Shown piece after piece: positions 21,311-27,384 of a DNA stretch of 27,384 nt (positions are counted from its first letter, which is position 1; each line of letters starts with the position of its first letter). The stretch spans positions 1 through 27,384 of the forward strand of contig JAUCBJ010004907.1 of the NCBI GenBank assembly GCA_032718475.1. Direction: 5' to 3'. Both the position numbers and the translations under genes were made by a program. The notes under the pieces were generated by a model. The model did not search any database. It was not told the origin of the DNA and saw only the letters and a program-made list of their open reading frames with translations. Source of the DNA: Nemertoderma westbladi. Lineage: Eukaryota; Xenacoelomorpha; Nemertodermatida; Nemertodermatidae.

Positions 21311-23128
21311 CATGTCTACTATGATGGGATAGATGAGCTTTAAACACTCAGGTATTTTAAAGACCGCAGGGGGAACACCATCTACTCCACTGGCACGATT
21401 GGTCTTAATGCTCTTTGCAGCAGCCTTCACTTCTGCAAAGGAGATATCGCCAATGGGAATATCTGGGAGTACAGACTCAGACACTTTTACTTCTATAAAG
21501 TTATCAGGCAATACCCTGTCATTATTGAGGAGCTTTTCAAAGTGGGCTTTCCAACCATTGAGGCGATCGGCTGGTGATTCAGCCTTAACCTTGGTGGTTG
21601 GTTGGCCTTTCCGCCCAGTAAGCAGATTGATCGATTTCCATGCCTGGGATGATTGCCTGCTGTCGTCAGCATCATTGATGGCATCAACCTGTTGGTTTAT
21701 TAGCTCCTGTAGATTAACAGAGTACTGCCTGTTCAGGGACCTAGATGCAGCCTTAACTGCATTCTTGGCCGCTGTAGTCTGTTTGAGTCGGGACTCTTTC
21801 TGCGCCTTATGAAGGTCATTTCGGCACTTCTGAATTTTGTTGTCAGTCCAGGGGGCCCTTTTCCTATTTCGAGGGTATACAGGAACTGTTTCTGCAGCTG
21901 CTAACTTAACTGCTTCTGTAAAGGCAGTATAGCCCTCACAGTGATCTGCCGCCTCAGAGGCAAGAGCCTCATACCTGTTGCTCAGCTGTAGTATTAAGCT
22001 GGATCTCACACTTGGCTGTTGCAACAGAGAGGACCAGTCATGCCGCGGCAAGGCAGATTTCGTTGTTCTGCTAGCACGCAGACTAAGTCTTACCTTGGCC
22101 ACAATAAGGCGGTGATCACTGGAGAAGGGTCGAAGTGTAAATGCATTACAGTCTTGTATAGAGCTCCTGTATTTCCTACGAAACAGAATATGGTCTATCT
22201 GGGACTTGTGACCACTGGGTCCACTATGAGTCCATAGCTTTCCAGTTCGCTTCTTGAACAGGGTTCCAGCCGAAAACAATCCATTTCCAGAGATAAAATC
22301 CTGAAGATGGACAGAATTTCGGTTAACACTATTGCTATAGACCCAGGGCGATGTAGGTGATTGATGCAGACTTGCATTAAAGTCTCCCAGGAATGTTAAG
22401 AATGCATGCTGATCCACTCCATCAGTAGCTGCTTGTAGATTGTGGTAGAAATTTTCCACCTCCTCTACAGGGGCAACACTAGTTGGAGAGTAGCACACAA
22501 TCAGAACCACCTTAGGAAACTTCTTAGCCAGTCTTCCAGAACATGAGAAGTGGCAACGGATGATGCGGTTAGAGATTTGGTCTATTTTGTCCAATGCTGC
22601 ATGTGCAGTTGGATTCATCAATAGACCAATTCCACCATTGCCACTATCATCTGCTGACGCGAGGGCGAGTCGCCAACCGCCCCCCATGTCCTTAATCAGA
22701 ACCTCATCAGTCTGTCCAGTCTGCATTCGGTGCTCTTGAACACCCACTGCGCTAAGAGAAAGCTTATCTGCCAAGGCAGTCAGCTCACCTTGTCGCATTG
22801 GGGACCCGAGTGTTAGGGTGTTTACTGAGGCTAGTCTTGTGACTTGCCTCAGATTCACCAATGGCTTTGTTGGTCGGGGTGGAACATGAGAGTAGCCTCC
22901 AACTCCAGAATCCCTCTCCCCATCACAATCTGGCCTTCCTGGTGACCCAGGGTTTGGGCCAGAAAGGTCATCAGGAAAGGGACTCAAAGAATTGTTGGCT
23001 GCTCTCTCTCCAGTAGGGGGTGAGACAGGCAGCCGGTCAGGAGTTAACTGACGCCTGTGAGGCCGATTGTGTCCGGTAATTCCACTGGCCTCTAGTGGCC
23101 GGACCTCCGCATTGCTAATGTAATCCAT
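21308..23128 (-). pseudogene. LINE endonuclease half, ends at an internal stop
   Basis: Encodes 606 residues from the ATG 58 bp inside the element. Residues 1-95 are a proline- and serine-rich leader. Residues about 100-350 form an exonuclease-endonuclease-phosphatase (AP-type) endonuclease that nicks target DNA. Visible active-site motifs are SVNTLTLG (Asn103), VGVQEHR (Glu132), VCYSPTS (Tyr213), LGDFNAS (Asp249, Asn251), SQIDHIL (Asp312) and FSSDHRL (Ser337, Asp338, His339), so the endonuclease looks intact. Residues 350-606 are a linker leading into the N-terminal reverse transcriptase region (SGVDGVPPAVFK). The frame ends in TAA at 21,308-21,310, and the next codons continue the same frame. 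The break is thus one stop codon, not a frameshift. Confidence 0.93.
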
Positions 23129-23186
23129 AGTGGGGGTTGGGGGTGCATTTTTGCCGAGTCAGCTCTCGGGGCAAATACCACCAGAG
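23129..23186 (-). other. LINE 5' leader
   Basis: 58 bp between the target-site duplication and the first ATG, beginning ctctggtggtatttgcc on the minus strand. It directly abuts the duplication, so the insertion does not look 5' truncated. Any internal promoter of the element would be here or in the start of the frame; none is recognisable. Confidence 0.6.
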
Positions 23187-23230
23187 GTCCAGAAATCAGC
23201 AGTCTGACAGTTTGAAGGAATACATACATA
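23187..23230. repeat. 44-bp target-site duplication, right copy
   Basis: Identical to 19,815-19,858. To its right the sequence (aaaagtcgttaaaggg) is unrelated to the element. Confidence 0.93.
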
Positions 23231-24206
23231 AAAAGTCGTTAAAGGGACAACAAAAGTCATTATGCACAATTCGTAAATAAAGGCGGACAAAAAAGTCAAA
23301 TAAACGGTTGTAAAAAATCACTGCCTTTCCCATTCATGCAACCAAAACTGTGTGATTGTTAGAAAACTGTTTGTGCTGTTGCTTATAATTTATATAACGT
23401 ATTAAATGACACTTTGTTACTCCTATTAATTAAGTAATTTTATATTTAGAGGTTAAACATCCGTTGACGGTTGAGATTTCTCCATATCAATGAAGCTTTG
23501 ATTGATTTTGCTCAAATAGCTAACGGTACACTGTAGCTACCGGTATACTGTAGCTTGCATACATCGTGAGGTTCCAATTAAATAAGTACTTTTACTATTG
23601 ATTTATTCCAGCCATTATCAATATTGTACATTCAAGTGGTGCTATTAGGTAAGTGTGGCATATTTAAACAGTATTACTGATAAATTTCCTTTAATTGATT
23701 TTGGACATATTGGAGAATTAAATGCAATCAAAGGCAATCTTAATGCAGTTACTGTAACTAAATTTCCAAGAAATCCAGATTAAATACTGGTTAGCTAAGT
23801 TAGTTTGGTTCAGTAGCAGATGTCGGAGACTACAGCTACGTGTAATGAGTCTTTTCATTTCTGTTAATCTAATTAACCCAGTAACATCAGTTGTGTTTCC
23901 AGAAATTAAATATTGCTCAAATTTTTCCAATTACCTTTCTACTATCCTTTTCATTATGAGATCCTGCCAAATTTGACATTCGAGTCAATCAACAATGACA
24001 AAGCTTTACTAGATCGGCTGGGATAGTTATTATTAGGATGATGCTAAGTGTCATATCATTGAAGTGATGTACAAGTGCTAATTAGTTACAATAGGTCGAT
24101 TGACATAATTTTTCTATTTTCATTGCGACACATTGTTAGATAATCCGTGCTTTATTTTCGTCGTTTTTGACATTATTTAAAATCATTTAATATAGAAGGG
24201 AGGAAA
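23231..24206. other. AT-rich non-coding DNA, probably intron
   Basis: Nearly 1 kb of AT-rich DNA with stops in all frames. The minus-strand open frame at 23,718-23,930 has no recognisable motif. If the GPCR gene continues leftwards, this is part of its intron; I looked for the next receptor exon (helix 4 to helix 5) and did not find it. Confidence 0.5.
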
Positions 24207-24263
24207 AGGATTCAAAAAGGGAAAGAGGATTCAAAAAGGGAATGAGGATTCAAAAAAGGGGAT
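24207..24263. repeat. Short 19-bp tandem repeat, 3 copies
   Basis: aggattcaaaaagggaaag and two variants start at 24,207, 24,226 and 24,245. The sequence is unrelated to the large 19-bp array that begins about 125 bp further on, although the period is the same. Confidence 0.85.
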
Positions 24264-24388
24264 ACAAGTCCATCAATAATATCCGAGATATTAGTAGTAC
24301 GCTGATTTAATAAATAATAATTATTATTTAATATCGTTATTATATATCTAAACTACTACTGGAAATATTTAAAGAATCATTTTTGTGT
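24264..24388. other. AT-rich spacer between two 19-bp repeats
   Basis: Non-repetitive AT-rich sequence with an attaataa-rich stretch. Nothing else was recognised. Confidence 0.5.
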
Positions 24389-26597
24389 CAGTTGGAAATA
24401 AAGTACTCAGTTGTAAAAAATTACACAGTTGTAAATAAAGTACTCAATTGTAAATAAAGTACTCAGTTATAAATAAAGTACTCAGTTGGAAATAAAGTAC
24501 TCAGTTGTAAATAAAGTAATCAGTTGGAAATAAAGTACTCAGTTGTAAATAAAGTAATCAGTTGGAAACAAAGTACTCAGTTGTAAACAAGTACTCAGTT
24601 GTAAATAAAGTACTCAGTTGTAAAAAATTACACAGTTGTAAATAAAGTACTCAATTGTAAATAAAGTACTCAGTTATAAATAAAGTACTCAGTTGGAAAT
24701 AAAGTACTCAGTTGTAAATAAAGTAATCAGTTGGAAACAAAGTACTCAGTTGTAAACAAGTACTCAGTTGTAAATAAAGTACTCATTTGTAAATAAAGTA
24801 CTCAGTTATAAATAAAGTACTCAGTTGTAAATAAAGTACTCAGTTGGAAATAAAGTACTCAGTTGTAAATAAAGTACTCAGTTGTAAATAAAGTACTCAG
24901 TTGTAAAATAAAGTAATCAGTTGTAAATAAAGTACTCAGTTGTAAATAAAGTACTCAGTTGTAAAATAAAGTACTCAGTTGTAAATAAAGAACTCAGTTG
25001 TAAAATAAAGTACTCAGTTGTAAATAAAGTACTCAGTTGTAAATAAAGTACTCAGTTGTAAAATAAAGTACTCAGTTGTAAATAAAGTACTCAGTAGTAA
25101 ATAAAGTACTCAGTTGTAAATAAAGTACTCAGTTGTAAATAGTAAATATAGTACTCAGTTGTAAATAGTAAATATAGTACTCAGTTGTAAATAAAGTACT
25201 CAGTTGTAAATAAAGTACTCAGTTGTAAAATAAAGTACTCAGTTGTAAATAAAGTACTCAGTTGTAAATAAAGTACTCAGTTGTAAAATAAAGTACTCAG
25301 TTGCAAATAAAGTAATCAGTTGGAAACAAAGTACTCAGTTGTAAACAAGTACTCAGTTGTAAATAAAGTACTCATTTGTAAATAAAGTACTCAGTTATAA
25401 ATAAAGTACTCAGTTGTAAATAAAGTACTCAGTTGGAAATAAAGTACTCAGTTGTAAATAAAGTACTCAGTTGTAAATAAAGTACTCAGTTGTAAAATAA
25501 AGTAATCAGTTGTAAATAAAGTACTCAGTTGTAAATAAAGTACTCAGTTGTAAAATAAAGTACTCAGTTGTAAATAAAGTACTCAGTTGTAAATAAAGTA
25601 CTCAGTTGTAAATAAAGTACTCAGTTGTAAATAAAGTACTCAGTTGTAAATAAAGTACTCAGTTGTACATAAAGTACTCATTGTAAAATAAAGTACTCAG
25701 TTGTAAATAAAGTACTCAGTTGTAAAATAAAGTACTCAGTTGTAAATAAAGTACTCAGTAGTAAATAAAGTACTCAGTTGTAAATAAAGTACTCAGTTGT
25801 AAATAGTAAATATAGTACTCAGTTGTAAATAGTAAATATAGTACTCAGTTGTAAATAAAGTACTCAGTTGTAAATAAAGTACTCAGTTGTAAATAAAGTA
25901 CTCAGTTGTAAAATAAAGTACTCAGTTGTAAATAAAGTACTCAGTTGTAAATAAAGTACTCAGTTGTATATATAGTACTCAGTTGTAAAATAAAGTACTC
26001 AGTTGTAAAAAAGTACTCAGTTGTAAATAAAGTACTCAGTTGTAAATAAATTACTCAGTTGTAAATAAAGTACTCAGTTGTAAATAAAGTACTCAGTTAT
26101 AAATAAAGTACTCAGTTGGAAATAAAGTACTCAGTTGGAAATAAAGTACTCAGTTGTAAATAAAGTACTCAGTTGTAAATAAAGTACTCAGTTGTAAAAT
26201 AAAGTACTTAGTTGTAAATAAAGTACTCAATTGTAAATAAAGTACTCAGTTGTAAAATAAAGTACTCAGTTGTAAATAAAGTACTCAGTTGTAAAATAAA
26301 GTACTCAGTTGTAAATAAAGTACTCAGTTGTAAATAAAGTACTCAGTTGTAAATAAAGTACTCAGTTGTAAATAAAGTACTCAGTTGTAAAATAAAGTAC
26401 TCAGTTGTAAATAAAGTACTCAGTTGTAAAATAAAGTACTCAGTTGTAAATAAAGTACTCAGTTGTAAAATAAAGTACTCAGTTGTAAATAAAGTACTCA
26501 GTTGTATATATAGTACTCAGTTGTAAAATAAAGTACTCAGTTGTAAAAAAGTACTCAGTTGTATATATAGTACTCAGTTGTAAAATAAAGTACTCAC
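24389..26597. repeat. 19-bp AT-rich minisatellite, about 115 copies, abutting a splice donor
   Basis: The unit on the plus strand is gtaaataaagtactcagtt, with a frequent 20-bp form (gtaaaataaag). Other variants are ggaaataaag, gtaaacaagtactc, gtatatatag and gtaaatagtaaatatag. Larger internal duplications exist: the rare ggaaacaaag followed by gtaaacaag at about 24,725 recurs at about 25,314. The gtaaatagtaaatatag pair near 25,136 recurs near 25,800, and the gtatatatag variant at 25,966 recurs at 26,504. The right end is exactly the 5' splice site of the GPCR exon, so the array occupies the start of that intron. Read in gene direction, the unit is aactgagtactttatttac. Confidence 0.95.
26592..26597 (-). 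promoter_or_regulatory. 5' splice site (donor) of the GPCR exon
   Basis: On the minus strand the exon ends ...ggttggg and the intron begins GTGAGT, a textbook donor. It splits the final glycine codon of the IGWG motif after its first base (phase 1). The 15 bases from the donor, gtgagtactttattt, match the tandem-repeat unit (ctgagtactttattt) except for the first base. Confidence 0.75.
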
Positions 26598-26754
26598 CCC
26601 AACCAATGATATAGTAAAGTTTCATCCAATGCGGGTTGTTGTCGGCTGGTTTTGTCACCAATCTCAGTAGATACAGACCCTCGACTTGCAACCATTGCAG
26701 ACTGCTCAGTACCCCGTAATTCATTAGACATATCACTATTCGGCACCCAATCAC
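26598..26754 (-). CDS. Family B (secretin/adhesion-type) GPCR, exon for helix 3 to start of helix 4
   Basis: A 157-bp exon bounded by cag (acceptor) and GTGAGT (donor), open throughout, encoding 52 residues plus one base. Visible hallmarks of the 7tm_2 family: a cysteine near the start (GCRIVICL), the position that forms the helix 3 to second extracellular loop disulphide; LQWLQVEGLYLLRLV, matching the family's WMLVEGLYLY signature in helix 3; a short polar loop (KPADNNPHW); and KLYYIIGWG, matching the YYxLIGWG start of helix 4. Known role of the family: plasma-membrane receptors signalling to G proteins. Ligand and subfamily cannot be told from one exon. No other exon of the gene was found here. 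Earlier exons should lie beyond the right edge, later ones to the left, possibly beyond this window. Confidence 0.75.
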
Positions 26755-26766
26755 CTGAACAGTTGG
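26755..26766 (-). promoter_or_regulatory. 3' splice site (acceptor) of the GPCR exon
   Basis: On the minus strand, ccaactgttcag precedes the exon. The CAG sits at 26,757-26,755. The pyrimidine tract is short, with only AT-rich sequence upstream, so the acceptor is supported mainly by the intact frame that starts directly after it. Confidence 0.6.
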
Positions 26767-26940
26767 AATTATTTAATTATTTTTTAAACAAATCAAAATC
26801 GAATACTAAGAATTAAGTTTCTAAATAATGCTATTTATTTGGTTGGCCTATTTAATAAAATTAATCATGCAATCGTTTCGATCAAATATATTACATATAT
26901 GTATAATATAACCAAAGAAGCCGCAGCAATATATGTGGAA
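26767..26940 (-). other. AT-rich intron sequence
   Basis: Upstream intron of the receptor gene by inference. No repeat, RNA gene or further exon seen. Confidence 0.45.
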
Positions 26941-26974
26941 GGGGCGGGGGGGGGGGGGGGGGGGGTGGGGGGGG
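26941..26974 (+). repeat. Poly-G tract
   Basis: 34 bases, of which 32 are G (interrupted by one C at 26,945 and one T at 26,966). It can form G-quadruplexes and is prone to replication slippage and sequencing error. Confidence 0.95.
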
Positions 26975-27150
26975 CAAGGCGTAGGAGATTAATACTTGTC
27001 TGAGAGGGCAGTTCCCCTCTGAGATATTAACGAGCCGAGAGCCTTCCTAGGGTGGCGACCTCTGCAGGTTCCGCCGGTCAGCGCTTATTGAGGCTGCATG
27101 CGAACTCCACGGAGAAGGCAGGCAAGCAATGCGACAGCAATTAGGCTTCT
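26975..27150. other. GC-rich island, unclassified, with a hairpin
   Basis: Much richer in GC than its surroundings. It contains an imperfect 10-bp hairpin, tctgagaggg/cccctctgaga (26,999 to about 27,024), then gttccgccggtcagcgc and ctccacggagaaggcagg. It ends near tattattattagtag (from about 27,155), which could be a simple-repeat tail. It may be the remains of a SINE or of a LINE 3' end. No frame or tRNA-like promoter was recognised. Confidence 0.35.
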
Positions 27151-27384
27151 AGTATATTATTATTAGTAGCGATACAATGAAGGCAGATTTCTGGCCGGAG
27201 GATCAGAAAGAATCAGAATCAGAAAACAGCAAATAGAGAAATAGGAATGGTGTTTGTCACTGAAACCAAAATGTGATTGATAGTCTATGCGATAGTTTTT
27301 TTATTTAAATTTTCGCAAAAATAATACCAGGTTTAATGATGTCAAACTTATCCTGCAATTAAACCCTAGGAGGGGGAGGGGGTG
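27151..27384. other. AT-rich DNA to the window edge, nothing recognised
   Basis: Contains a short gaatcagaatcagaa direct repeat (about 27,210-27,224) and ends in a G-rich stretch, aggagggggagggggtg. No coding signal seen. Confidence 0.45.

Larger units (their letters stand above)
19859..23186 (-). mobile_element. Non-LTR retrotransposon (LINE), apparently full length, inactivated
   Basis: A 3,328-bp insertion bounded by a perfect 44-bp target-site duplication. In minus-strand order it has a 58-bp 5' leader, one long reading frame for an apurinic-type endonuclease and a reverse transcriptase (23,128 to 19,901), a 42-bp 3' trailer, and a tail of four TAG triplets in place of poly(A). The structure fits the short, single-frame, endonuclease-bearing non-LTR elements common in invertebrates. 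I do not assign a clade. It can no longer move by itself, because the frame has an internal stop and altered catalytic-region residues. Its target was the 62-bp repeat. Confidence 0.92.

Noticed and set aside
20368-22237. Plus-strand open frames over the LINE (for example 21,333-21,812)
   Set aside because: They are antisense to the endonuclease and reverse transcriptase frame, which has clear conserved motifs.
19901-23128. Two separate LINE genes (endonuclease ORF and reverse transcriptase ORF)
   Set aside because: Both halves are in the same frame, separated by one stop codon and eight sense codons, and the stop falls within the region leading into the reverse transcriptase. A single broken frame is simpler.
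24389-26597. CRISPR array or telomere-like repeat
   Set aside because: No spacers, the period is 19-20 bp, and the unit does not resemble any known telomere repeat. It is an intronic minisatellite.
26479-26597. C-terminal continuation of the GPCR reading frame into the repeat
   Set aside because: A consensus donor GTGAGT stands exactly where the family sequence stops matching, and the residues beyond it are translated minisatellite.
26941-26974. Splice polypyrimidine tract (minus-strand poly-C) of an upstream exon
   Set aside because: No open, recognisable exon with a splice site follows it in the minus direction before 26,767.

Overview
The window is animal (metazoan) nuclear DNA. It holds no bacterial or phage features. 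It has intron-type splice sites, a non-LTR retrotransposon, tRNA-like SINE remnants, very large satellite arrays, and one recognisable exon of a family B (secretin/adhesion-type) G protein-coupled receptor. The non-repeat background is AT-rich and gene-poor. The species is not identifiable; the style of repeats and of the LINE would suit a marine invertebrate, but that is only an impression.

Layout. Positions 1 to about 15,970 are one uninterrupted minisatellite with a 36-bp unit (about 440 copies). It runs off the left edge, is built from a few unit variants arranged in higher-order cassettes, and decays at its right edge. Positions 15,971-18,864 are AT-rich DNA with two tRNA-like (SINE-type) pieces; one sits inside a 40-bp near-perfect inverted repeat flanked by 13-bp direct repeats. 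Positions 18,865-19,575 are a degenerate 68-bp tandem repeat, followed by a short 62-bp repeat. A complete-looking non-LTR retrotransposon on the minus strand (19,859-23,186) is inserted in that last repeat and is bracketed by a perfect 44-bp target-site duplication. It encodes an endonuclease and reverse transcriptase but is broken by one in-frame stop codon. After about 1 kb of AT-rich DNA comes a second large minisatellite (24,389-26,597, unit about 19 bp, roughly 115 copies).

That second array ends exactly at a 5' splice site on the minus strand. The exon behind it (26,598-26,754) encodes transmembrane helix 3 to the start of helix 4 of a family B GPCR. The array therefore fills the first part of this receptor gene's intron, and its repeat unit matches the first bases of the intron, as if the array grew out of the splice donor. 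The rest of the window to the right is intron, with a poly-G tract and an unclassified GC-rich island.

The only credible genes are the GPCR exon and the dead retrotransposon reading frame. The long open frames inside the 36-bp array, on both strands, are by-products of a unit length divisible by three. Roughly 70% of the window is tandem repeat, so array lengths may reflect assembly as much as biology.
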